Part shown: piece by piece, positions 10,533 to 18,483 of the stretch
How the letters are laid out: each line of letters begins with the position of its first letter
How positions within the stretch are numbered: position 1 is the stretch's first letter
Assembly: GCA_963665265.2 (NCBI GenBank)
Contig: OY762224.2
Span: 186,001-250,000, forward strand
Origin: CAXXHQ01 sp963665265
GTDB taxonomy: Bacteria; Planctomycetota; Planctomycetia; Pirellulales; Thermoguttaceae
Direction: 5' to 3'
Length of the DNA: 64,000 bases
Notes under the pieces: model-generated
The model's input: the letters and a program-made list of their open reading frames with translations, nothing else
Told to the model about the DNA's origin: nothing
Database searches by the model: none
Program-made: the position numbers and the translations under genes

Positions 10533-10576
10533 CGGATGCGTTCCTTCAGATCCCCGTTTTACTCCTGGCGCCTGAT

Positions 10577-11341
10577 ATGAAACTGCAGCTCCTCGGCACC
10601 GGCGGGTATCACCCTAGCGACACGCGACATACGGCATGCCTGCTGCTCCCCGAAAGCGGAGTCGCTTTCGATGCCGGAACGGGAGCGTACCGCCTCGGTC
10701 GCTTTCTAAAGACCGACGAGCTTACGTTCTTTCTCACGCACGCCCATCTCGACCATATCGTAGGGCTGACGTACCTCTACACGATTTTGCACGAGCGGCC
10801 GCTGAAGCGAGTACTCGTTCGCGGCGAAGAAGATAAGCTCGACGCGGTCCGTCGGCGCCTCTTCTCGTCCGAGTTATTTCCGTCGATGCCGCCGCTCGAA
10901 TTCAAAGTTCTTGCGAAAGAAGAAATCGTCACCCTCGCCGACGGCGGGCGACTTTCGCATTTCCCGCTTGAGCATCCGGGCGGAACGATCGGCTATCGCG
11001 TCGATTGGCCGGCCGAAAACGGCGCCTCGGCGAAAAGCATGGCCTATGTGACCGACACGACCGCCTCGTTCGACTCGCCCTACGTGGATAAAATTCACGG
11101 CGTCGATCTCCTCGTCCACGAATGCTATCTGCCCGACGAATACGCCGAATCGGCCAAGCAGTACGGCCACAGTTTTACGACGGCCGTCGCCGAATTAGCC
11201 CGCGCCGCCCAGGTCAAGCGACTTGTTTTAACGCATATTCATCCGCTCGAGTCAGCGGAAAAACCGCTCGACTTAGCCCCCGCTCAACGCATCTTCACGA
11301 ACGTCTCCCTCGGCGCCGATTTGACCGAAATCGAGTTCTAA
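10577..11341 (+). CDS. MBL-fold metallo-hydrolase, RNase Z-like
   Basis: A 254-residue metallo-beta-lactamase-fold hydrolase. The metal-binding motif THAHLDH gives H55, H57, D59 and H60. Further ligands are likely H147 or H154 in the SHFPLEHPGG region, the aspartate in VTDTTAS, and the histidine in LTHIHPL near the C-terminus. The opening MKLQLLGTGGYHPSDTRHTA matches the RNase Z/PhnP-like subgroup. The substrate could be a nucleic acid, a cyclic phosphodiester or a small ester; the sequence does not decide. It sits 44 bases after the AsmA-like gene on the same strand. Confidence 0.85.
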   Translation: MKLQLLGTGGYHPSDTRHTACLLLPESGVAFDAGTGAYRLGRFLKTDELTFFLTHAHLDHIVGLTYLYTILHERPLKRVLVRGEEDKLDAVRRRLFSSELFPSMPPLEFKVLAKEEIVTLADGGRLSHFPLEHPGGTIGYRVDWPAENGASAKSMAYVTDTTASFDSPYVDKIHGVDLLVHECYLPDEYAESAKQYGHSFTTAVAELARAAQVKRLVLTHIHPLESAEKPLDLAPAQRIFTNVSLGADLTEIEF

Positions 11342-11455
11342 GCTTTTTCGCCGAAGCCCCCTCCCCTCCTCTTCGGTCTGGAATACAATGGCCTCCGGCG
11401 GTCGAATAACACTGAAGGCCTCCCCCACGCTGCTCTTATCCCCTTCGATAACGAT

Positions 11456-13948
11456 ATGACATATTTCAATCATTTTCGATTTACCGCGTTTATTCTTTTT
11501 GCGATGGTATCGCTTTTTTGCTCCTGTTCATGGGCCGAGCCGTATCGGATCGACGTCCGCGCCGACGAGCGCCCGATCCGCGCCGGCCATTTGCAACTCG
11601 GTCCGACCGCCGGCGCCGACGGCCAAACGCTCGACGTCAACAGCCTCTACTTCCTGCGAAACGGCCAACCGTGGCTCCCCGTGATGGGCGAAATCCATTA
11701 CGCGCGAATTCCTCGCGCCGATTGGGACGACGCGATCCTTAAAATGAAAGCGGCCGGAATCGACGTCCTCGCCACTTACGTCTTTTGGATTCACCACGAA
11801 GAAATCGAAGGCCGATACGATTGGACCTCCGAACGGGCGCTGCGCGACTTCGTCGAAGCCTGCCGCCGGCACGGCGTTTACGTCGTCGTTCGCGTCGGTC
11901 CGTGGTCGCATGGCGAGGCGCGCAACGGCGGTTTTCCCGATTGGCTTCTCAAAAAATCAAAAGAGGAAGGATTCAAGCTCCGCTCGGACGATCCGAAGTT
12001 TTTGAAATACGTCGAAACGTTCTACGACGAAATCGGCCGACAGTTGAAGGGCTTGTATTTCAAAGACGGCGGGCCGATCGTCGGCGTGCAAATCGAAAAC
12101 GAGTTGCGTTTCAATAGCCGCGGCGGCTACGCCTATATGAAGGAGCTAAAACGCTTGGCCGTAAAAGCGGGCATCGTGGTTCCCTTCTACACCTGCACCG
12201 GCTGGCCGGCGATCATGAAAGGCCAAACGGAATTCCTGCCACTCGGCGGCGGATACCCCGACGCCCCTTGGGATCAGAAGCAATTAAAACGGATCGTGCA
12301 AGACGCCTATCGATTTCAACCGGCAAAAAACGATCCGCTCATCGGCGCCGATCTGCTCGGCAAACATGATGAAGACGTTCGCAAGCCCGAGGAGTTTAGT
12401 TTGTATCCCGACGCCAACGCCGAAATGGGCGGCGGCGTGCAAGTCACTTACCATCGCCGGCCGATCATCGCCCCGGAGGACGTCGCCGCGATGGCCTTCG
12501 TCAAACTCGGCTCCGGCGCCAATATGCTCGGCTACTACATGTTCGCCGGCGGAAGAAATCCCGACGGCAAACTTTCAACGTTACAGGAATCCCGCGCGAC
12601 GAAGTATCCCAACGACTGCCCAATCAAAACCTACGACTTCCAAGCGCCGATCGGCGAGTGGGGACAAATCCGCGATTCCTACTACGAGTTCCGCTTGATC
12701 CACTCGTTTATCGACGCCGTCGGTCGCGACTTGGCCGTCATGCCCCCCTTCTTCCCGAAGACGCAGCCGAAAAACTCGCTCGACGCCGAGACGTTGCGAT
12801 TCGCCGTGCGAGCGAAGAACGACCGAGGTTTCGTCTTCATTTCGAACTACCAGCGCTACGGCGAAATGCGCGATCTAAAAGACGTGCAAATCGAAGTCGT
12901 TACGAAGCGCGGAACCCAACGCATTCCGGAGACGCCGACCGTCGTCGCCAAAAACGCCATGTGCGTGTGGCCGTTCAATCTTCCCTTGGAAGACGCCAAT
13001 CTGATTTACGCGACCGCCCAGCCGCTACATATCGTGAAAAACGGCCAAGACTCTCTCTACGTGTTTTTTGCGAACGGCGAATCGTCGCAATACGTCTTCG
13101 ACGCGAAGACGATTAAAGCGGCGACGGCGGAAAATGATTCGGTCGAAATCGCCCGCAAAGACGAGAAGATTTACGCAACGGCCAAGCTGCCCGGCACGGG
13201 TTGCTTACTGCGCGTCGAAACCGCGCAAGGAAAGTCCGTAAAAATCCTCACGCTTACGCGCCGGCAAGCTCTGCATTGTTGGTGCGGCAAACTTTGGGGC
13301 GAAACGCGACTCGTCCTCAGCGACGACGAATTGATCCCCGGCGAACCGACGTTGCGGCTCCGTTCGGTCGGCTCGCCGAAATTCGAGTTCTCGCTCTATC
13401 CCGACGCTCCGCTCGCCTTCCTCTCCAACGCTCCTCTAAAACTCGCGCAAGACGGCCTATTCACGCGATACCGAACGGAACTGCCCGAAAGAAAGATCGC
13501 CGTTTCTTTCATGCCCTGCGACGAAAACGACGCGAAAATGTCGGACGAGCAGGCGCCGCAGCCCGGCCCGCTCTACGGCGAGAAATTCCAGGCTTTGCCG
13601 GGCGCGAAGAATTGGCGGCTCGACGTTCCGAAAGACGCTCTCAAAGAGTTAAGCGACCTCTATTTGCGGTTCGACATGACCGGCGACACGGCCGCCCTCT
13701 ACGCCGACGACCGATTGGTCGACGACTGGTTCATCTTCGGCCCGACGATGACCGTCAGCCTGAAAAACGTCCGCCCGCCGATGGAGAAAGGCGATTTAAA
13801 ATTGCAAATCGTCCCGCTCACCGCGAGCCGCAAGATATTCTTTGAAGACGCCGAAATGGCGAAAAGCGGCTTGAACGCCTCGCTAAAAAACGTCGAGGCG
13901 CTGCCGGTTTATGAAATAGCCGTCGCCCCGGCCGGGCAATCGCCGTAG
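11456..13948 (+). CDS. Secreted glycoside hydrolase family 35 beta-galactosidase-like protein
   Basis: An 830-residue enzyme with a signal peptide (residues 1-27, cleavage probably after SWA). The GH35 TIM barrel starts near residue 63 with GEIHYARIPRADWDDAI and VLATYVFWIHHEEIEGRYDW. The acid/base is E216 in VQIENELR. The likely nucleophile is E323 in NAEMGGG, a weaker match to the family motif, so substrate preference may differ from classic beta-galactosidases. Residues about 450-820 form beta-rich accessory domains. The expected reaction is hydrolysis of terminal beta-galactosides from polysaccharide in the periplasm or outside the cell. A TACAAT at 11384-11389 could be a -10 element. Two bases after the stop a REP-like and G-rich repeat region begins. 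Confidence 0.88.
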   Translation: MTYFNHFRFTAFILFAMVSLFCSCSWAEPYRIDVRADERPIRAGHLQLGPTAGADGQTLDVNSLYFLRNGQPWLPVMGEIHYARIPRADWDDAILKMKAAGIDVLATYVFWIHHEEIEGRYDWTSERALRDFVEACRRHGVYVVVRVGPWSHGEARNGGFPDWLLKKSKEEGFKLRSDDPKFLKYVETFYDEIGRQLKGLYFKDGGPIVGVQIENELRFNSRGGYAYMKELKRLAVKAGIVVPFYTCTGWPAIMKGQTEFLPLGGGYPDAPWDQKQLKRIVQDAYRFQPAKNDPLIGADLLGKHDEDVRKPEEFSLYPDANAEMGGGVQVTYHRRPIIAPEDVAAMAFVKLGSGANMLGYYMFAGGRNPDGKLSTLQESRATKYPNDCPIKTYDFQAPIGEWGQIRDSYYEFRLIHSFIDAVGRDLAVMPPFFPKTQPKNSLDAETLRFAVRAKNDRGFVFISNYQRYGEMRDLKDVQIEVVTKRGTQRIPETPTVVAKNAMCVWPFNLPLEDANLIYATAQPLHIVKNGQDSLYVFFANGESSQYVFDAKTIKAATAENDSVEIARKDEKIYATAKLPGTGCLLRVETAQGKSVKILTLTRRQALHCWCGKLWGETRLVLSDDELIPGEPTLRLRSVGSPKFEFSLYPDAPLAFLSNAPLKLAQDGLFTRYRTELPERKIAVSFMPCDENDAKMSDEQAPQPGPLYGEKFQALPGAKNWRLDVPKDALKELSDLYLRFDMTGDTAALYADDRLVDDWFIFGPTMTVSLKNVRPPMEKGDLKLQIVPLTASRKIFFEDAEMAKSGLNASLKNVEALPVYEIAVAPAGQSP

Positions 13949-13992
13949 GGTCGAACGAGGGAGGGGCTCCGCCCCGCCATGCTTTGCCATGT

Positions 13993-14023
13993 CCCTACGC
14001 CCCACGCCCTAATCTCTACGCCC
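13993..14023 (-). repeat. G-rich repeat, variant 1 copy 1 (G-quadruplex-prone)
   Basis: On the minus strand this stretch has four G-runs (3, 3, 4 and 3 G) separated by 11-, 3- and 4-base loops. A near-identical copy lies at 14234-14264, overlapping the stop region of paralogue A. The two copies bracket a cluster of REP-like hairpins. G-quadruplex formation is inferred from the run pattern only. Confidence 0.6.
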
Positions 14024-14036
14024 TAAAGTCTAGTAG

Positions 14037-14195
14037 GTCATGCACCCCGTGCATGACAAATAGAAGAACGCTACGGCCAGCGCCGCCTTAGCCCGATGGG
14101 CTTACGTAACATAGCCCAGGGTTGCCGCGTAGCTCAGCGAAGCGGCCACCCTGAGGTAACGTCCCCCACTTCATCCTTCAACCCTGAAAGGGTTG
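14037..14195. repeat. REP-like palindrome cluster between GH35 gene and paralogue A
   Basis: This gap holds a series of small perfect palindromes: GTCATGCAC-CCC-GTGCATGAC at 14037-14057, AGCCC-GAT-GGGCT at 14090-14102 and CAACCCT-GAA-AGGGTTG at 14179-14195. Between the last two lies an imperfect CCAGGGTTG/CCACCCTGA pair. The first palindrome recurs in a diverged form at 56498-56514 with the same trailing GTGCATGACAAA. Such elements are usually mobilised by RAYT transposases; none is seen here. No gene is supported between 13949 and 14249. Confidence 0.65.
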
Positions 14196-14233
14196 CGTAA
14201 CGGTCGGGCGCCGACCCGCCATGTTAGCCGTGT

Positions 14234-14264
14234 CCCTACGCCCCACGCCCTAATCTCTACGCCC
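14234..14264 (-). repeat. G-rich repeat, variant 1 copy 2, supplying the end of paralogue A
   Basis: This second copy of the 13993-14023 element overlaps the coding end of paralogue A. The last codons (for VGRRD) and the TAG stop at 14250-14252 are read from the repeat. The other paralogues end directly after the ARRRR tail, so the repeat appears to have replaced the original stop. Confidence 0.6.
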
Positions 14265-17200
14265 TACAGTAGCCTTGCGTCTCGCGGCGAAGACGAACCC
14301 GCAGGCCGCGATTAACAAAAGCAGCGTCGTCGGCTCGGGCACGGCGGAAACGTTCAACACGACATCGTTGCCTGCGACGGCGAGCGTGCCGTAAAGGCCG
14401 CCGACCATGCCGTCCGTGTTCGTTCCTAACACGCCGTCGACGGCGAGGGCGTCGATGAGCGTATAGGTTCCCGCGCCAAAACCGATAAGCGTCGTGAAAG
14501 TAAAATCGCTAAACTCCAGCGTGCTGACGTGGAGCGTGGAATTGGTCATCGAAATTTTATCGCTCGCCGAGGTTGAGCCTAATTCGAAGGCGAGCTTCGA
14601 GCCTTCGTCCAGCGTCAAGTCGCCGACGAGGGCAAGCGTTCCGCCAGCGAGGATCAGCTTTCCCGCCGATCCGACGAAAGCGCTTCCGGCAACAGTGACA
14701 AGTCCGCCGTCGGCGATCGTAAGCGTCCCCGTGCCGGAGCGGCCAACGTAGAGATAACCGCTATTCGTCCACCGAGAACCTGTTCCGGAGACGGTGACCG
14801 CGCCAACCGAGCCGCTGTAGTAGCCGACGTAGCCGTCGCCAGCATTCCCGACGGATCCGCCGCTCGTCACGTTGAGCGTTCCCGCGCCGGAGTTGCCGAC
14901 GTAGAGTTCGCCGCTATTGTTCCACCGAGAACCTGTTCCGGAGACGGTAACCGTGCCGACTGAGCCGCTATCGTAACCGACGTAGCCGGACGTATTCCCG
15001 ACGGATCCGCCACTGGTGATATTGAGCGTTCCCGTACCATAGTCGCCGACGTAGAGCCAATAGCCATTCGTCCACTTCGAGCCGGCGCCGCTAACCGTTG
15101 CCGTACCGACCGAGCCGTAGCCGATGTAGCCGCCATAGCTGCTTACAGAGCCGCCGCTCGTCACATTGAGCGTTCCCGCACCAGAGTCGCCGACAAAGAG
15201 ACCGGAGCTATTGGTCCACCGAGAACCTGTTCCGGAAACGGTGACCGTGCCGGCCGAGCTGCTTGAGTAGCCAATGTAACCGTAGTTATTTCCGACGGAG
15301 CCGCCGCTCGTCACGTTGAGCGTTCCCGCGCCGGAGTTGCCGACGTAGAGTTCGCCGCTATTGGTCCATTGGGATCCTGTTCCGGAGACGGAGGCCGTGC
15401 CGGAGGAGCCGCTATAGTAGCCGACGTATCCCGACGAAGATCGTACCGCTAGGCCGTTCGCGACGGTAAGCGAGCCTGCGTTCACGCCCAGAGAGCCGTT
15501 TGAGTCAGGACTGCTTGCCAAATCCACATTGACTGTAACGCCGAACATAGAGAACGACTGCGTTAAGCTTGCCGTCGAGTCTAAGGTCAAATTATAGTCG
15601 CAAACGACGCTACGGGCATTGACGACGCCAGTTCCGCTAACTTGGCCTGCGGAAGAGATAAAAGAACAGGTCGAAAGCGTTCCGTCGCTCATGGAGAGTG
15701 TCCCGGCAGTTCCGAGAATAGTCGTGCCCGAAACGGAAACCAACCCGCCGTCGGCGATAGTGAGCGTTCCCGTGCCCGAGTAGCCGACGTAGAGATTGCC
15801 GCTATTCGTCCATTGGGAACCCGTTCCGGAGACGGTGGCTGTGCCGACCGAGCCGCTGTTGAAGCCGATGTAGCCGGTCGTGTTAGCTGCGGATCCGCCG
15901 CTCGTCACGTTCAGCGTCCCCGTGCCGGAGTTGCCGACATAAAGCCAGCCTCTATTCGTCCACGTCGAACCGGTTCCGCTGACCGTCGCCACGCCGACCG
16001 AGCCGCGACCGTTGCCGACGGAGCCGCCGTAGTTATTCCCGACGGAGCCGCCGCTCGTCACGTTCAGCGTCCCCGCGCCGGAACAGCCGACGTAGAGATA
16101 ACCGCTATTCGTCCACTTCGAGCCGGTTCCGCTGACCGTCGCCACTCCGTCCGAGCCGCTGTTGTAGCCGATGAAGCCGGTCGAATTCCCGACCGATCCT
16201 CCGCTCGTCACGTTCAGCGTCCCCGTGCCGGAGTTGCCGACGTAGAGATTGCCGCTATTGGTCCATTGGGAACCCGTTCCGGAAACGGTGGCCGTGCCGG
16301 AGGAGCCGCTGTTGTAGCCAATGTAGCCGGTCGTATTCCCGACGGAGCCGCCGATCGTCACGTTCAGCGTTCCCGCGTCGAAGTCGCCGACGTAAAGATC
16401 GCGGCTATTCGTCCACCGAGAACCTGTTCCGGAAACGGTGACCGTGCCGCCAGAGCCGCTATAGTAGCCGATGTAACCGCCGGAGCTGCTTACGGAGCCG
16501 CCGCTCGTCACGTTCAGCATTCCCGTGCCGGAGTAGCCGACATAGAGACCGACGTAGAGTGCGCCACTATCAGCCCATTGGGAGCCGGTTCCGCTGATCG
16601 TCGCCGTGCCGGAGGAGCCGCTGTAGTAGCCGACGAAACCGGCCGAAGATCGTACTGCTAGGCCGTTCGTAATCGTGATCGATCCCGTATTCACGCCCAA
16701 GTAGCCGTTTAAACTGGGATTGCTCGCTAAATCCATGTTGACGGTTAGGCCGGAGAACGCGAAAGACTGCGTTAAGCTTGCCGTCGAGTCTAAGGTTAAA
16801 TTGTAGTCACAAATGACGCTGCGGGTATTTACGACGCCAACGCCGCTCAACTGGCTTGTGGACGCCAAAAAACCGCCGGTCGAAAGCGTTCCGCCGCTCA
16901 TGGAGAGTATCCCGGCAGTTCCGAGAATGGTCACGCCCGAAACGGAAACCAACCCACCGTCGGCGATCGTGAGCGTGCCCGTGCCGGAGTAGCCGACGTA
17001 GAGATTGCCGCTATTCGTCCATTGGGAACCCGTTCCGGAGACGGAGGCCGTGCCGGAAGAGCCACTGCCGTAGCCGACGTAGCCGCCGGAGCTGCTTACA
17101 GAGCCGCCGCTCGTCACGTTGAGCGTTCCCGCGCCGGAGTTGCCGACGTAGAGACCACTACTATTCGTCCACTTTGAGCCGGTTCCACTGACCGTCGCCG

Positions 17201-18242
17201 TGCCGACCGAGCCGCTGTTAAAACCGATGTAGCCGTAGTAGGCATTCCCGACGGAGCCGCCGCTCGTCACGTTCAGCGTCCCCGTGCCGGAGTTGCCGAC
17301 GTAGAGACCACTACGATTCGTCCACTTTGAGCCTGTTCCGCTAACGGTCGCCACGCCGACCGAGGTGCGGTTGATGCCAATGTAGCCGATCGTGTTCCCA
17401 ACGGAGCCGCCGCTCGTCACGTTCAGCGTCCCCGTGCCGGAGCAGCCGACGCAGAGCGTTCCGCTATTTGTTAAAGTAGAACCTGTTCCGCTGACGGTCG
17501 CCACGCCAACGGCACCGCTGTCGTAGCCGATGTAGCCGAAGGTATTCCCAACGGAGCCGCCGCTCGTCACGTTCAGCGTCCCCGTGCCGGAGTAGCCGAC
17601 GTAGAGCGAACTATTCGTCCACTTCGAGCCGGTTCCGCTGACCGTCGCCGTGCCGACCGAGCCGCTGTTAAAACCGATGTAGCCGTAGTAGGCATTCCCG
17701 ACGGAGCCGCCGCTCGTCACGTTCAGCGTCCCCGTGCCGGAGTAGCCGACGTAGAGACCACTACTATTCGTCCACTTTGAGCCGGTTCCACTGACCGTCG
17801 CCACGCCGACCGAGCCGCTGTTGTAGCCGATGAAGCCGGTCGTATTCCCGACGGAGCCGCCGCTCGTCACGTTTAGCGTCCCCGTGCCGTAGAAACCTAG
17901 GCAGAGAGAACTGCTATTCCTCCATTGCGTGCCGGTTCCGCTGACGCTAACGATGCCCGAGCAACCTACGCCGTAGCCGACATCATTATGGGAAGAGAAT
18001 AGACTGCTTCCGCCATCGACGGTCACGCTGCCGTCGGCGCCGAGGCCGACGTATCCGTAAGTCGAACTCGTCCACGTCGCCGGATCGCTTGGGCTGACAT
18101 CCCCTTGTGTTGTGATCGCCGCGTGGGCGACGGAGGCGACGCCGACTAAAAAACAAACGACCGCAACAACCGCAAATCGCACATACGAAAAGCGAGCGAC
18201 GAACAAGGAGGATGCTTGCACGCTGACGAGCGGAAATTTCAT
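14250..18242 (-). CDS. Giant PEP-CTERM protein with T5SS/PEP-CTERM-associated repeats (paralogue A)
   Basis: A 1330-residue surface or secreted protein. The start at 18242 (MKFPLVSVQASSLF) is chosen because B, C and D begin the same way; upstream in-frame codons lie in the leader. Residues 1-46 are a long signal peptide ending VAHAA. The body is about 18 units of roughly 45-50 residues with consensus TVSGTGSKWTNSG-LYVG-SGTGTLNVTSGGSVGN-YIGYNSG, matching the T5SS/PEP-CTERM-associated repeat (TIGR04393), expected to form a beta-helix. Two inserted modules of about 110 residues (TIADGGLVSVSG to LGVNTGSLTV) interrupt the array. The tail VPEPTTLLLLIAACGFVFAARR is a PEP-CTERM signal, followed by extra residues read from a G-rich repeat. 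The function is probably structural or adhesive; no ligand can be inferred. Confidence 0.88.
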   Translation of the reverse strand: MKFPLVSVQASSLFVARFSYVRFAVVAVVCFLVGVASVAHAAITTQGDVSPSDPATWTSSTYGYVGLGADGSVTVDGGSSLFSSHNDVGYGVGCSGIVSVSGTGTQWRNSSSLCLGFYGTGTLNVTSGGSVGNTTGFIGYNSGSVGVATVSGTGSKWTNSSGLYVGYSGTGTLNVTSGGSVGNAYYGYIGFNSGSVGTATVSGTGSKWTNSSLYVGYSGTGTLNVTSGGSVGNTFGYIGYDSGAVGVATVSGTGSTLTNSGTLCVGCSGTGTLNVTSGGSVGNTIGYIGINRTSVGVATVSGTGSKWTNRSGLYVGNSGTGTLNVTSGGSVGNAYYGYIGFNSGSVGTATVSGTGSKWTNSSGLYVGNSGAGTLNVTSGGSVSSSGGYVGYGSGSSGTASVSGTGSQWTNSGNLYVGYSGTGTLTIADGGLVSVSGVTILGTAGILSMSGGTLSTGGFLASTSQLSGVGVVNTRSVICDYNLTLDSTASLTQSFAFSGLTVNMDLASNPSLNGYLGVNTGSITITNGLAVRSSAGFVGYYSGSSGTATISGTGSQWADSGALYVGLYVGYSGTGMLNVTSGGSVSSSGGYIGYYSGSGGTVTVSGTGSRWTNSRDLYVGDFDAGTLNVTIGGSVGNTTGYIGYNSGSSGTATVSGTGSQWTNSGNLYVGNSGTGTLNVTSGGSVGNSTGFIGYNSGSDGVATVSGTGSKWTNSGYLYVGCSGAGTLNVTSGGSVGNNYGGSVGNGRGSVGVATVSGTGSTWTNRGWLYVGNSGTGTLNVTSGGSAANTTGYIGFNSGSVGTATVSGTGSQWTNSGNLYVGYSGTGTLTIADGGLVSVSGTTILGTAGTLSMSDGTLSTCSFISSAGQVSGTGVVNARSVVCDYNLTLDSTASLTQSFSMFGVTVNVDLASSPDSNGSLGVNAGSLTVANGLAVRSSSGYVGYYSGSSGTASVSGTGSQWTNSGELYVGNSGAGTLNVTSGGSVGNNYGYIGYSSSSAGTVTVSGTGSRWTNSSGLFVGDSGAGTLNVTSGGSVSSYGGYIGYGSVGTATVSGAGSKWTNGYWLYVGDYGTGTLNITSGGSVGNTSGYVGYDSGSVGTVTVSGTGSRWNNSGELYVGNSGAGTLNVTSGGSVGNAGDGYVGYYSGSVGAVTVSGTGSRWTNSGYLYVGRSGTGTLTIADGGLVTVAGSAFVGSAGKLILAGGTLALVGDLTLDEGSKLAFELGSTSASDKISMTNSTLHVSTLEFSDFTFTTLIGFGAGTYTLIDALAVDGVLGTNTDGMVGGLYGTLAVAGNDVVLNVSAVPEPTTLLLLIAACGFVFAARRKATVGRRD

Positions 18243-18323
18243 TGTAGGGACGCCCTTAAAACCATGAACAGACGACGAAGGTCGACGACAAACTCCGCGC
18301 TGCCCCAAGATTAGAACCGCCCC

Positions 18324-18352
18324 ATTGTAGCCCCCTCGCAAGCAAAGTGCAA
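18324..18352 (-). promoter_or_regulatory. Conserved promoter of paralogue A
   Basis: On the minus strand TTGCAC (18352-18347) is followed after 17 bases by TACAAT (18329-18324). The same pair, spacing and surrounding bases recur upstream of B, C and D. The predicted start near 18317 gives a leader of about 75 bases. No Shine-Dalgarno is seen before the ATG. Confidence 0.7.
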
Positions 18353-18449
18353 TACGCAATAATCCACTGCTAACCGACATTTTTAGAGGGACTGCTGAAC
18401 GCTGCTTTTGGCCCGAACCCCTAAAGATGCGAATAATTTACCGTCGAGT

Positions 18450-18480
18450 CCCTATCCCCTACGCCCAACTCCCCATGCCC
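18450..18480 (-). repeat. G-rich repeat, variant 2 (five G-runs) upstream of promoter A
   Basis: The minus strand carries GGG, GGGG, GGG, GGGG and GGG separated by loops of only 3-4 bases (CAT, AGTT, CGTA, ATA), a strong intramolecular G-quadruplex pattern. It begins four bases after the stop of the secretin-like gene and lies about 100 bases upstream of the paralogue A promoter. Related copies lie at 35408-35432 and 44796-44825. Confidence 0.65.
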
Positions 18481-18483
18481 TAC

